23,212 nt of DNA from an uncultured Muribaculaceae bacterium (GCA_910587355.1 CAJUKF010000019.1:24475-47686); one strand, 5' to 3'. Counted from the stretch's first letter, positions 1-8,602 are shown. A program made the numbers and translations. The notes: generated by a model not told the origin, from the letters alone.

Positions 1-348
1 GGCGCCCCCGAGAAAGGCGGCGATAGCCGATGATATGATGATGGCGGAAGCGGTGGGTGCTATCGCATAGCCGGTGAAGGCGCCCGCTATTGCGCCAAGA
101 GAGATGTACCAGCGTGCGGTACCATTGACAGGGGGGAGTGGCTGCAGTATCCGCAGCCCGAGAATTATGGCAGTGGCGACTGACCAATATATGAGAATCT
201 TTGCGTCGACATATACGGCACCTGCAAAGTGGGCGCATACAAGCGCCGCGCATGATGCTATTACTGACGGCAGACGTGGCACAAACATGGCTGCGAGACC
301 GGCAATAGCGAGGATATATGTGAGTGTGATTAGTACCGGAGTTGTCAT
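1..348 (-). CDS. Partial polytopic membrane protein, N-terminal part
   Basis: The frame stays open from an ATG at 346-348 to the left edge, giving 116 residues with no stop, so the C-terminus lies outside the window. The protein is very hydrophobic: roughly residues 3-24, 28-48, 52-70, 80-98 and 101-116 could each span the inner membrane, separated by short loops. The start is supported by a TAACTTTG promoter element only five bases upstream and by the first hydrophobic helix beginning directly after the start. Small-residue-rich helices with Gly/Ala spacing recall small membrane families such as DUF456, but I do not recognise it firmly. No function can be assigned. Confidence 0.6.
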   Translation of the reverse strand, partial: MTTPVLITLTYILAIAGLAAMFVPRLPSVIASCAALVCAHFAGAVYVDAKILIYWSVATAIILGLRILQPLPPVNGTARWYISLGAIAGAFTGYAIAPTASAIIISSAIAAFLGGA

Positions 349-353
349 ATTTG

Positions 354-361
354 CAAAGTTA
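354..361 (-). promoter_or_regulatory. Bacteroidetes -7 promoter element (TAACTTTG)
   Basis: On the minus strand this reads TAACTTTG, a full match to the Bacteroidetes -7 consensus TAnnTTTG. It ends five bases before the ATG of the partial membrane protein, so the transcript would be leaderless or nearly so. No TTTG is seen at the expected -33 position. Confidence 0.5.
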
Positions 362-468
362 ACAAAAAATCTGTCCTTTGCCTATGCCATTTGCAGCCTT
401 TTTGAGATAATTTCAAAAACTTTAATAATTGTACAGCTCCAACTTCGGCCATTGACAAGCGCCGGCTC

Positions 469-2211
469 TCAGTCTGTAGTCATATCGGCATTCCACCCGG
501 TCTTTTCGCCGCTAAGGGCCATGCGTTGAGCTTCGGGGAAGCAAGGGTCGTCAGGTGTTATGTCGCGGAAGTATACCAGTGTGGCTTTCTGTGCTATCAG
601 GCGCGTCTGGAGTTCTTGTATATCTATATTCTGGACACTTCGGCGGCTGTCTATGGCCAGTGATGCCGCTGTGCCGGCCGCTTGCCCGAGTGCCATCCAG
701 CATGGTTCCATTCTGAGAGTAGAGAATCCTATATGCGAGCCTGATACCGGCACCGGCAGAAGGAGATTCTTAATGGTCTTAGGTACAATTACACCGTAAG
801 GCACTGTGTACGGCATTGTCGGATAGCTTATGAAACCGTCGAGATGTGCCCGGCCCGTTTCGCGTTTACGTGCTGCATGAGAGTCGAGAGCATAGTGGCT
901 TGCCGTGATGCTTGTCGGGTGTATCGGTGGCCGCTCTCCTTCTGATACAGGAAGTGCGTCTTTCGCCGTAAAAAAATACATGCCTTCAAATCTCCTCCCC
1001 TCGCGCACGTATACCTGACGAGGAAAATTATCGTTGTCTGCATATTCATCTTTGGCCAACCCCCATTCTTTTGCGGCTTCGCGGAAATGCTCGGGCAGTT
1101 CTGAATCATTTTGGACAAACCAAAGCAGCCCCAATGTATAGTTGCGCAGCCTTTCTGCGAATTTATCGCGCCACTCCCATGATGATGTCGGCCATGGCCA
1201 GTTTTCCTCAGGCAAATCCGTGGATATGAAAGCTGCATGCTGGTTGTTGGCATCGGCCTTGCCATTCGGTAATGTTACCATACTGCTTATTTTACGTATT
1301 CCCCAGCTGTCTCCCGGCAGCATCGTCGGGTTGCCGGAAGCTATATGCCTACGGTTGGCTTCCAGCATACTGTCTGTTACATTAATCATGCTCTTCAGAG
1401 TGTTGCGTCCTGTCCACACATCTTCGACAAGCGACACATACTCGTTGCGGTCATATACATCAGGCCGGGCTATTGAAATTCTGTTTTCCGGTACATTTGT
1501 AAGACACAAACGGTAGTTATAGGCCTGTACGGCATTATCGGCTTCTCCGGTACTTCCTTCCGATGGCAGGCTTTTCCAATATTCGTAGACACGTCCTGCA
1601 CCCGGTTCTCCGAATTCGTTCTTGCCTTCGCGCCCTACGCGGAATGGAACTCCGGCGGCAGCTCCCAAATCCCCTTCGTAAGTTGCGTCAACAAATATAC
1701 GTGCGGTGTACTTTTCTCTTTCTCCGTTAATGCGGTTGAGTATGTAGATGGTCTGTATGCTTTCGTCACTCATGACTAAGTTGCACGGTTCTGCGTCAAA
1801 CTGCCGTCCTGTCAACACGTCAATTCGGTCATTGTGTTCTTCAAGCATTTCAGCGAATACTCTCTCTGCCACGGATGGTTCAAAATGGAAACCGTCACTG
1901 CAATCTTTTGCCTGAGGGGAATTTTCGCCGTATTGGTTTATGTAATACTTGTTTACCCGTTTCGTAAATTCTCTGAACAATCCTGTGGTGGCATTGCGTG
2001 TAGCTATGTCAGTTGCTCCGAGACCATTTGCAGGCAGCCCTCCTATATGGCTGGTGCGTTCAAGTATCGCCACGCTTTTCCCTTCGCGTGCGGCAGCCAC
2101 GGCTGTCATGATTCCTCCGGGTGTGCCACCGACAACAACGATGTCATAATTTTTCGCACACAAAGTTGTAGCACACAGCACGCCTGCAAGCGGCAAAATC
2201 CAATACTTCAT
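469..2211 (-). CDS. Exported FAD-dependent oxidoreductase (FAD_oxidored family)
   Basis: The chosen start gives 580 residues. An N-terminal signal peptide (MKYWILPLAGVLCATTLCA) is followed directly by the dinucleotide-binding beta-alpha-beta motif VVGGTPGGIMTA and the downstream acidic residue in AILER. Other family hallmarks are IGGLPANGLGATD, the segment DATYEGDLGAAAGVPFRVGR and, near the C-terminus, SGSHIGFSTLRMEP with LGQAAGTAASLA. Proteins of this PF12831-type family bind FAD and are often found in polysaccharide-degradation contexts, but the substrate is not known here. ATGs at 2254-2256 and 2221-2223 are in frame. I chose 2209-2211 because the signal peptide starts there and because the 2256 ATG would fall at the predicted transcription start. 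The gene appears to be a single-gene unit. Confidence 0.85.
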   Translation of the reverse strand: MKYWILPLAGVLCATTLCAKNYDIVVVGGTPGGIMTAVAAAREGKSVAILERTSHIGGLPANGLGATDIATRNATTGLFREFTKRVNKYYINQYGENSPQAKDCSDGFHFEPSVAERVFAEMLEEHNDRIDVLTGRQFDAEPCNLVMSDESIQTIYILNRINGEREKYTARIFVDATYEGDLGAAAGVPFRVGREGKNEFGEPGAGRVYEYWKSLPSEGSTGEADNAVQAYNYRLCLTNVPENRISIARPDVYDRNEYVSLVEDVWTGRNTLKSMINVTDSMLEANRRHIASGNPTMLPGDSWGIRKISSMVTLPNGKADANNQHAAFISTDLPEENWPWPTSSWEWRDKFAERLRNYTLGLLWFVQNDSELPEHFREAAKEWGLAKDEYADNDNFPRQVYVREGRRFEGMYFFTAKDALPVSEGERPPIHPTSITASHYALDSHAARKRETGRAHLDGFISYPTMPYTVPYGVIVPKTIKNLLLPVPVSGSHIGFSTLRMEPCWMALGQAAGTAASLAIDSRRSVQNIDIQELQTRLIAQKATLVYFRDITPDDPCFPEAQRMALSGEKTGWNADMTTD

Positions 2212-2257
2212 TTTTAGAGCCATATATATATTAATTTCTTTGAGGTCTGTCAACATG

Positions 2258-2265
2258 CAAAGTTA
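2258..2265 (-). promoter_or_regulatory. -7 promoter element of the FAD oxidoreductase gene
   Basis: The minus strand reads TAACTTTG, matching TAnnTTTG. It lies 46 bases before the chosen ATG at 2211, which would leave a leader of about 40 bases. No -33 TTTG is obvious. Confidence 0.55.
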
Positions 2266-2319
2266 CATGTTTTTTTCTATTGCTGTCTGATATATTTTTT
2301 ATTTGAGGCCATATGGCGT

Positions 2320-2573
2320 AATAATACCTTGCCTGATTTTAGGAAGGTTTCAGCCGGTTTTGCTATAGGGGTTGAAGATTTCGGAGGTATGAAACTGTAG
2401 ACACCATGAACCACTTTATGCTCAACAAGGAAATGATTTTGGTTGGCTCGACATACTGGAATATGGTATATGGCAAGAATATAGGGGACGTATTCGATGA
2501 TGACGAAGGTATGGCAAATATGCGCAATCTCGGCGAGAATATGGCATGGCTTATGAAACGGTTAACGGATTAG
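2320..2573 (+). pseudogene. Flavodoxin-family NAD(P)H oxidoreductase remnant (C-terminal, frameshifted)
   Basis: This is a decayed gene tail. From about 2329 one frame reads LPDFRKVSAGFAIGVEDFGG and then soon hits a TAG (2398-2400). Dropping back one frame at about 2387 continues as YETVDTMNHFMLNKEMI, then GSTYWNMVYG, and ends GENMAWLMKRLTD at the TAG 2571-2573. Joined, the two pieces match the C-terminal third of flavodoxin-like FMN oxidoreductases (NADPH-dependent FMN reductase / iron-sulfur flavoprotein type), where a 'GG.ET' turn precedes a 'GSTYWN' motif. A one-base deletion after GGAGG explains the break. The N-terminal flavin-binding region is missing; upstream lies the promoter of the minus-strand oxidoreductase. 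An ATG at 2406-2408 could in principle express 55 residues, but without the FMN site. Family recognition is from memory. Confidence 0.75.
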
Positions 2574-2608
2574 GCGGAGAAGAATGACAACCGTCGGGAT
2601 GTGATATG

Positions 2609-2640
2609 AAAAAAGCGCCCCGGAAATCCGGAGCGCTTTA
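2609..2640 (-). terminator. Rho-independent terminator of the OmpA gene
   Basis: On the minus strand the hairpin AAAGCGCTCCGG-ATTT-CCGGGGCGCTTT, with one T-G wobble, is followed by a short T run. It starts about 20 bases after the OmpA stop codon. The A run on the other side could let it work on the plus strand as well. Confidence 0.85.
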
Positions 2641-2658
2641 TTGTTAATCTGAGTCAGA

Positions 2659-3879
2659 TTATTTGTTTTCGTCGATAGTAACGGCACGGTCAAGAGCAAC
2701 GCACTTTTCGCCGAGGTCGCTGAGGTTACCGTTGTTGGTGGTGACGGTAAGCTGGCTTTCGGGAACGCCTGTTTTCTTGAGGAGCTTGGCAACACCTTCA
2801 GCACGAGCCTTGCGGAGACGGATGTTGATGTTGTCTGTGCCGGTGTAGTTGTCAGCCCAGCCGGTGAGGGTGTACTTCTTGTCGGGGTTCTGGGTCATCA
2901 CGTGAGCGATAGCCTTAACCACGCGCTGGTTTTCTGCGCTGAGGCGTGAAACACCGATAGGATAGTAGATAGTAGCGAGGGGACCCTTAGCGGTTTCAAC
3001 TTTCTCAACAGGACGGTTGAGGCAGTCTTTGAGCTGAGCTTCGAGGTCGGCAATGCGGGCATCGGCAGCAGCGAGGCGTGCACGGAGTGCGTCGCAGTTC
3101 TCGGGCTCGGGATAAACGGGAACGACGGGAGCAACCCATTCGCGGTTCTTGAAGTTGTATGTTACGCCGAGGTAAGCCTGGAGCGAGCCATATTTGCGGT
3201 TCCAGCCTTCGCCGCCGTAGTTCTGGAGGCCGTCAAGACCCGAGAAGCGGAGGTCGAGCGAAAGAGCAACCTGCTTGCTTACGCGGAACGAGTTGATGAT
3301 ACCGGCACGGAGTGTCATGATATCATTGTGTACACCGGAAATCTTGGTGTCGGTGCTGTTGTCTTTGTATTTCTTTGTGAAGGTGAAGTAAGCACCTGCA
3401 CCTACGTAAACGGTTGCATTGTAAACGCGGTTGGGCTTGTAGCCGCACCACCAGTTGGTGAGGTTAACCATGAGGTCGAATACAGGACCTACTTCAAGGT
3501 ATTTGGTGGGATAGTAACCGTCTACCTTGGTAGCGCCGGGAAGAACACCTACGTATTCAGGACCGGTTGCGAGGCCTTTGAGACCGAGAACGTTTACACC
3601 TGCACGAGCACCGAAAACGGGTGTAAACCATTTGCCGGCATAGATAGAACCGGCGGGCATGAAGCGCTTGCCGATGCTATAGTGAACCGATTTTGAAGCG
3701 ATGTAGAAGCTGGCGCCACCTTCAGCGGTGATGAACCAGTTGTCCTGCATGCGGTTCATGAGGTAGCCTTGTGAGGGGTCCGGTGTGTAGGTAACCTCCT
3801 GAGCGACCTCCTGTGCAGTGAGAGCCTGTGCGCCCATTGCAAGAGCGCAGGCAGCAGCAATAAAAGTAGCTTTTTTCAT
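2659..3879 (-). CDS. OmpA family outer-membrane protein with peptidoglycan-binding domain
   Basis: The protein has 406 residues. A signal peptide (MKKATFIAAACALAMGAQALTA) is followed by an outer-membrane beta-barrel-like region of about residues 30-255, rich in alternating aromatic and polar strands and glycines. A short coiled-coil linker (about 263-288, NCDALRARLAAADARIADLE) leads to a C-terminal OmpA domain (about 300-400). In that domain D343 of GWAD and R359 of RKARA sit at the usual diaminopimelate-contacting positions. It likely ties the outer membrane to peptidoglycan. It stands alone, with its own terminator downstream and a leader of about 70 bases upstream. A weak promoter match, TAACTTAG, occurs near 3934-3941. 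The family is firm; any specialised role is not visible. Confidence 0.93.
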   Translation of the reverse strand: MKKATFIAAACALAMGAQALTAQEVAQEVTYTPDPSQGYLMNRMQDNWFITAEGGASFYIASKSVHYSIGKRFMPAGSIYAGKWFTPVFGARAGVNVLGLKGLATGPEYVGVLPGATKVDGYYPTKYLEVGPVFDLMVNLTNWWCGYKPNRVYNATVYVGAGAYFTFTKKYKDNSTDTKISGVHNDIMTLRAGIINSFRVSKQVALSLDLRFSGLDGLQNYGGEGWNRKYGSLQAYLGVTYNFKNREWVAPVVPVYPEPENCDALRARLAAADARIADLEAQLKDCLNRPVEKVETAKGPLATIYYPIGVSRLSAENQRVVKAIAHVMTQNPDKKYTLTGWADNYTGTDNINIRLRKARAEGVAKLLKKTGVPESQLTVTTNNGNLSDLGEKCVALDRAVTIDENK

Positions 3880-4054
3880 AGAGTTTAGCTGATTATTGGT
3901 TGAATGTTTGTTCTGTTCGTATAATTTGGGCGCTAAGTTACAACATTTTTTTTACTTTATTATGTTTAAACTTAAAAATTGTCCAAAATCACCTGTTTTT
4001 TTAACACTTTTGGCTTCTCGAAGCCTTGTTTGTCCATGAATCGGGGCAAAAATA

Positions 4055-6088
4055 TCAGGAGAGCGTCGTCTTTACCTGTTTGTAGACGGCCTCGGGTGTG
4101 AAGCCGAATTTCTCGTCAAGTACTTTATAAGGTGCGGACGCGCCGAAACGGCTCAGACCAAACACAGCCCCGTTGAAGCCTGCTATCATACGTAAGGATT
4201 CAGGAAGACCGGCGCTGAGACCGAACTGGGGAACGTCGGGCGGAAGTACAGACAGACGGTATGCTTCAGGCTGGTCGTTGAACAGACCTATTGAAGGCAT
4301 CGATACTACTGAGGCATGGATGCCGTCGGCCTGCAGCAGTACTGCGACATCGCACAGGAGAGATACCTCCGAGCCATTGGCTACAAGCACCACGTCGGGT
4401 GTGCCTTCCGTCGACATGACAGTATAACCACCTCGGGTGAGGCCTTCAGCCGCTTCAATACGGGTAGTACCTTCGGGTGCGGGTAGGTCTTTGAGGTCCT
4501 GACGGGATAGAATCAATGCTGTAGGAGTGCATTTGTTCTCCATAGCCATTTTGTAGGCGATTGAAGTCTCGGCGGCATCGGCGGGACGGAGCACTAGCAT
4601 CGAGGGGCGGCCGCTGAAGTTGCGGATTTGCTCCATGAGACGCAGCTGGGCTTCCTGTTCGATAGGCTGGTGGGTGGGCCCGTCTTCACCTACGCGGAAT
4701 GCGTCGTGCGACCATACATATTTAACAGGCAGTTCCATCAATGCTGCCAGACGGAGTGCCGGCTTCATATAGTCGGAGAATACGAAGAAAGTGCCGCATG
4801 CGGCGTACATGCCTCCGTGGAGTACTATGCCGTTGATAATCGATGCCATTGCAAGCTCTGAAACGCCGGCATGGAGGAACGCGCCGGTAAAGTCACCGTG
4901 TGTGAGCGCATGGGTCTTCTTGAGGAATCCGTCTGTTTTGTCCGAGTTCGCAAGGTCGGCCGATGCCACAATCATATTGCCTACCTTTTCAGCGAGCACA
5001 CCGAGCATGTCGGCTGAGGCCTGACGTGTGGATATATTGGCTTTATGTACTACTGCGGCGTAGTCGATAGCGGGCAGAACGCCGTCGAGATAGCTCTGGA
5101 GTTCGAGCGCTTTGGCCGGGTTGGCTTCAGCCCATGCCTTGTATTCGGCCTTGCGCTGTGCGGCAATTTTGCGGAGTTCTTCACGACGGCTCTCGTATAG
5201 AGCGGCCACTTCCGGGAAAATCTGCCAGGGATTCTCGGGGTCACCACCGAGATTACGCACAGTGGCGGCGTAATCGGCGCCCGACTTGCTCAGGGGCTGC
5301 CCGTGTGTGGAGCATTGGTTTTCGAAATTCTCGCCTTCTGCTGTGACAACGCCCTTGCCCATTATAGTACGGCCTATAATCAGTGTGGGCTTGTGCTCTT
5401 CGGCTTCGGCTGCACAAATCGCTTTGGCAATTTCTTCGGGGTCGTTGCCGTTGATTTCAATCACATTCCAGTGCCATGCACGGTATTTGGCCGCATAGTC
5501 TTCGGTGTCGACTGCGTCAACCATAGTGGAAAGCTGCACACCGTTGCAGTCATAGAACATTATGAGATTGGACAGACCCAGATAACCTGCTATACGGCCT
5601 GCTCCCTGTGATATTTCTTCCTGAATGCCGCCGTCGGAGATGAAGGCATAAGTCTTGTGTGCTACAACGTCGCCAAAGCGTGCCTGAAGAAAACGCTCTG
5701 CAATGGCACAGCCCACTGCCATGGTATGGCCCTGACCAAGAGGACCCGAGGTGTTTTCGACACCGCGTTCGGGGTCGTGCTCGGGATGTCCGGGTGTGAC
5801 CGAACCCCACTGACGGAACTGCTGCAGTTCCTCAAGTGTATAGTATCCGCACATGGCAAGTACGGAGTAGAGCATTGGTGACATATGACCCGGGTCGAGG
5901 AAAAAACGGTCGCGGGCAAACCATGTCGGGTCGTCAGGGTCGGTGACAAGAAATCGTGAGTAAAGTACGTTTACGAAGTCGGCTCCGCCCATGGCGCCAC
6001 CGGGATGGCCCGATTTGGCCTTCTCGACCATTGAGGCTGTCAGTATGCGGATGTTGTCGGCAGCCCGGTTCAAGGTTTTGGTGTCCAT
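4055..6088 (-). CDS. tkt: Transketolase
   Basis: The chosen start gives 677 residues, the usual length for bacterial transketolase. It moves two-carbon units between sugar phosphates in the cytosolic non-oxidative pentose phosphate pathway, using thiamine diphosphate and a divalent metal. Landmarks in order are KSGHPGGAMGGADF, HMSPMLYSVL, GPLGQGHTMAVG, the cofactor-binding stretch FISDGGIQEE with FYDCNG, and GEDGPTHQPIEQ in the pyrimidine domain; a C-terminal domain follows. The SDGGIQEE form differs from the GDGDLMEG of enterobacterial enzymes but, as I recall, is normal in Bacteroides. An in-frame GTG at 6122-6124 would add 12 residues but overlaps the -7 promoter element, so ATG 6088 is preferred. 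It appears monocistronic. Confidence 0.96.
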   Translation of the reverse strand: MDTKTLNRAADNIRILTASMVEKAKSGHPGGAMGGADFVNVLYSRFLVTDPDDPTWFARDRFFLDPGHMSPMLYSVLAMCGYYTLEELQQFRQWGSVTPGHPEHDPERGVENTSGPLGQGHTMAVGCAIAERFLQARFGDVVAHKTYAFISDGGIQEEISQGAGRIAGYLGLSNLIMFYDCNGVQLSTMVDAVDTEDYAAKYRAWHWNVIEINGNDPEEIAKAICAAEAEEHKPTLIIGRTIMGKGVVTAEGENFENQCSTHGQPLSKSGADYAATVRNLGGDPENPWQIFPEVAALYESRREELRKIAAQRKAEYKAWAEANPAKALELQSYLDGVLPAIDYAAVVHKANISTRQASADMLGVLAEKVGNMIVASADLANSDKTDGFLKKTHALTHGDFTGAFLHAGVSELAMASIINGIVLHGGMYAACGTFFVFSDYMKPALRLAALMELPVKYVWSHDAFRVGEDGPTHQPIEQEAQLRLMEQIRNFSGRPSMLVLRPADAAETSIAYKMAMENKCTPTALILSRQDLKDLPAPEGTTRIEAAEGLTRGGYTVMSTEGTPDVVLVANGSEVSLLCDVAVLLQADGIHASVVSMPSIGLFNDQPEAYRLSVLPPDVPQFGLSAGLPESLRMIAGFNGAVFGLSRFGASAPYKVLDEKFGFTPEAVYKQVKTTLS

Positions 6089-6123
6089 ATATTGTATAGT
6101 AAATGTGTTTCTGTTATTTTCCA

Positions 6124-6154
6124 CGAAATTACAAATTATATTCCGACGGGCAAA
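6124..6154 (-). promoter_or_regulatory. Promoter of the transketolase gene (-33 TTTG, -7 TAATTTCG)
   Basis: On the minus strand a TTTG (6151-6154) is followed by a 19-base spacer and TAATTTCG (6124-6131), one mismatch from TAnnTTTG. It predicts a leader of about 32 bases before ATG 6088 and argues against the upstream GTG start. Confidence 0.55.
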
Positions 6155-6241
6155 ATTTTCATGTGGGATTTTACCGTTGCAGTAATATGGTTCTGACAGA
6201 AGTTTAACAGAAAATTATTACAAAAGGTTTTTTTAGCCAAG

Positions 6242-6297
6242 CACAAAAAGCCCGAAATGACCGGATTAGTCCCTGATAGACTTCCGGCCATTTCGGG
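6242..6297 (-). terminator. Terminator downstream of ferritin
   Basis: The arms CCCGAAATGGCCGGA and TCCGGTCATTTCGGG flank a 17-base loop. In the minus-strand RNA all 15 pairs form, one as a G-U wobble, and a CTTTTTG tract follows. On the plus strand the same position is an A-C mismatch and no T run follows, so the minus-strand direction is favoured. It lies 74 bases after the ferritin stop. Confidence 0.75.
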
Positions 6298-6370
6298 TGA
6301 AAGGTAAATGTATGAATGAGAGTCAAACGGCGCAGCTATGCTTTGCTCGTTTTGTGCTCAATGCAGGTTC

Positions 6371-6892
6371 TCAAGCTTTTGCTGCCAGTGGCGATGGAAC
6401 GTTGTAAACGCGTGAGGCAAATTCCTGATTGAGCATGAACATAGCCGAGCCGTCGCCTTCAATAAGTTTGAGACGGTCGATGATGCCCTGTGCTGTTTCC
6501 TCCTCTTCGACCTGCTCCGAGATGAACCAGTCGAGACGGCCGCGTGTGGCATAGTCGTGCTCAGCCTCGGCGAGGGCGTAGAGGTTGTTGATGAGAGCGG
6601 TTACTTTCTGCTCATGGGCGAGTGTGGCTTCGAAAGCGTCGGTTACGCTTTTCCATGTGGTGGGAACGGCTTCGATGGCCTTGAGTTCTACGCGGCCGCC
6701 GCGCTGGATAAGGTAGTTGATGAAGATTTCGGCATGTGCCTGTTCTTCTTTGAATTGGATGCGGAACCAGTTTGCGATGCCCGAGAGGCCTTCGCTTTCA
6801 AAGTGCATGCCCATTGAGAGATAGAGATAGGCCGACCATAGTTCGGCGTTGATTTGGGCGTTGATTGCGTCCTGAATTTTTGGCTGAATCAT
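6371..6892 (-). CDS. ftnA: Ferritin (non-haem, FtnA type)
   Basis: The 173-residue protein stores iron in a 24-subunit cytosolic shell. Ferroxidase residues are all in place when numbered from the start: E17, Y24, E50 and H53 in KEEQAHAE, E94 in AHEQK, and Q127, E130 in SEQVEEEE, plus E49 and E126. This matches the E. coli FtnA arrangement. It begins 19 bases after the stop of the ArnT-like gene. No strong TAnnTTTG element lies directly before it (TATATTTT, near 6900, is one base off). It may therefore be cotranscribed with that gene or use a weak promoter at the gene junction. A long hairpin terminator follows. Confidence 0.95.
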   Translation of the reverse strand: MIQPKIQDAINAQINAELWSAYLYLSMGMHFESEGLSGIANWFRIQFKEEQAHAEIFINYLIQRGGRVELKAIEAVPTTWKSVTDAFEATLAHEQKVTALINNLYALAEAEHDYATRGRLDWFISEQVEEEETAQGIIDRLKLIEGDGSAMFMLNQEFASRVYNVPSPLAAKA

Positions 6893-6911
6893 TTTTGTAA
6901 AATATATTGGG

Positions 6912-8504
6912 TTATTTTTTAGTTGCTATGAATAGGGGGCCGCGGTAGTCGGCAGAGCGAGCCGTGAGTGTGTCCACTTCAAAGGTCCGGCTTATGCCGG
7001 TCGTATCTGCATCGCTTCCGAACACCATTTTGGTCCCCGATGGATATTGTTCCGCATCGGTTACTGTCGGTACGCTCCGCAAAGCATCGTGCATATAGAA
7101 ATTGAGCGAGTACTGACGTGTTTTGCCAAGCGTGACGACTGTTGCCGGAGGTGTTGTCGCGAGACGCTCTGTAAGTTTTTTGTCACTCTTTGGGTTGAGG
7201 ACCGTCGGCATACCTACGGCTGCGTAAGCTACAAACAGCGCCCATACGATTACGCACAGATGTCCAGGTGCGCTGTGGCGGTTCATCATCCATGCTATCC
7301 CCGCTGATAGCGGAAGCGCGAGAACTATATAGCCCCACCACGGCACCGGACATAAGGTAAGCTTGGGCTGAGGCCATATCTGCAGAGCTGCTATTGCAAG
7401 CGGTGCTATGACAGCGATTATGGCCATGAACCATGCGAAAAATCGCACAGCACCGCTTGAGGCGCGGTAGTCGAGAATAGATGCTATGCCGTAGCAGATG
7501 AACGGATAGGCAGGGAGAAGATATACCGCGCGTTTGCTCTCCGGTATACTATAGAAAACCACTACGATTACAGCTGCTACGGCACACAATAGCCCGGCTG
7601 GCTTGAGCGGCATTGCATGAACCCTGCGCAGGCTGAAACATCCTGCTATGAGCAAAACAGTCCATGGCAGCAGGCCTGCTATTAGGCTTACGAAGTTATA
7701 CCATATGGGATTCTCATGGCTCTCGTACGACATCGTGCCAAGCAGACGTCCGAAATTCTCCTCCATCATAAGGTCGTAAAAATGGCTGCCTCCCTGCTGA
7801 TAGGCGGTGTAGAACCACCATGCCGGCAGAATGAGAGAGAGAATGGCGAGTGTCAGCATCTTGCCGAGTGTCGGGAAAAAGCTGTCGTGCCTGAAGAGAC
7901 GGTAGACACCAATTATGAAACAAGGCAGAAGCGAGCCTATCGGACCTTTAGTAAGTGTGGCGCAGCTGAGCAGAAGCACAACCGCGACATAAAGCAGCCC
8001 TTTGAACCTCGTTTTATGCTCACGGATATGATACATAAGATATATAGCTCCGACCATACATGCAGTGAGCACCATATCGAGCCGACAGGCAAGCGCTGCA
8101 CGAAATACCTCAAATGTTGTGATAGTGACAAAGGCGAAGAGTATGGCGAAGCGTGAGTCGCGTTCGCGCCGTGCCCAGAAATAGCCGCCCATTACCATGG
8201 TGAATGCGGCAAGCGCCGACGGTAGTCGAGATATGTATTCGTTTACCTCGCCTCCGTTGAATATGTATGCGAAAATGGCGATGAGCCAGCCTAAAAACGG
8301 GGGCTTGAACGGCATATCGCCTCCATAGTTGAGCGGTAGAATCCAGTTGCCGCTTTCAACAATCGACATGCCTACAATCGCCTCGCGGGGCTCTCCCTTT
8401 GAGTAGAAGAAAGTCTCGCCAAGCCACGGCAGAAGCAGTAGGGCGAGTGCCACTGTTATTATGGCTGTGGCGCCGGGCAGATATGGTTTTACACGTGTGC
8501 TCAT
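6912..8504 (-). CDS. ArnT/PMT-like integral membrane glycosyltransferase
   Basis: The chosen start gives 530 residues. The protein has about ten or more transmembrane helices in the N-terminal three quarters and a soluble C-terminal domain of roughly the last 90 residues. The first periplasmic loop carries YSKGEPREA just after helix 1, the acidic motif expected in GT-C enzymes of the ArnT / Pmt (GT83, PF13231-like) group. CRLDMVLTA and LTKGPIG follow, as in that family. Such enzymes move a sugar from a polyprenyl-phosphate carrier onto lipid A or another surface acceptor; the acceptor here is unknown. ATG at 8502-8504 is chosen over an in-frame TTG at 8511-8513, which overlaps the -7 promoter element. 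The ferritin gene lies 19 bases downstream. Confidence 0.88.
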   Translation of the reverse strand: MSTRVKPYLPGATAIITVALALLLLPWLGETFFYSKGEPREAIVGMSIVESGNWILPLNYGGDMPFKPPFLGWLIAIFAYIFNGGEVNEYISRLPSALAAFTMVMGGYFWARRERDSRFAILFAFVTITTFEVFRAALACRLDMVLTACMVGAIYLMYHIREHKTRFKGLLYVAVVLLLSCATLTKGPIGSLLPCFIIGVYRLFRHDSFFPTLGKMLTLAILSLILPAWWFYTAYQQGGSHFYDLMMEENFGRLLGTMSYESHENPIWYNFVSLIAGLLPWTVLLIAGCFSLRRVHAMPLKPAGLLCAVAAVIVVVFYSIPESKRAVYLLPAYPFICYGIASILDYRASSGAVRFFAWFMAIIAVIAPLAIAALQIWPQPKLTLCPVPWWGYIVLALPLSAGIAWMMNRHSAPGHLCVIVWALFVAYAAVGMPTVLNPKSDKKLTERLATTPPATVVTLGKTRQYSLNFYMHDALRSVPTVTDAEQYPSGTKMVFGSDADTTGISRTFEVDTLTARSADYRGPLFIATKK

Positions 8505-8510
8505 TGGCGG

Positions 8511-8542
8511 CAAAATTAATACTTCTGCTTTTATTTTCCAAT
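8511..8542 (-). promoter_or_regulatory. Promoter of the ArnT-like gene
   Basis: The minus strand reads ATTG (8539-8542), a 20-base spacer, then TAATTTTG (8511-8518), a full match to TAnnTTTG. Only six bases separate the -7 element from the ATG at 8504, so the message would be nearly leaderless. Confidence 0.6.
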
Positions 8543-8557
8543 TTTTTTAACGGAAAA

Positions 8558-8602
8558 GGCATAATAAGAAATGGCTGCACGCCGGATAGGGATGCAGCCA
8601 TT
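8558..8602 (-). terminator. Terminator of the glutamate dehydrogenase gene
   Basis: A perfect 10-base stem (AATGGCTGCA / TGCAGCCATT) with a 13-base loop is followed on the minus strand by TTTCTTATTATG. It begins 23 bases beyond the gdhA stop. The T tract is interrupted, so termination strength is uncertain. Confidence 0.7.

Noticed and set aside
4005..4030. GGCTTC-GA-GAAGCC hairpin after transketolase
   Set aside because: The stem is only five or six pairs and no T run follows on the minus strand, so it was not called a terminator.
6122..6124. In-frame GTG start that would lengthen transketolase by 12 residues
   Set aside because: It overlaps the -7 promoter element and the added residues are not part of the family; ATG 6088 gives the standard N-terminus.
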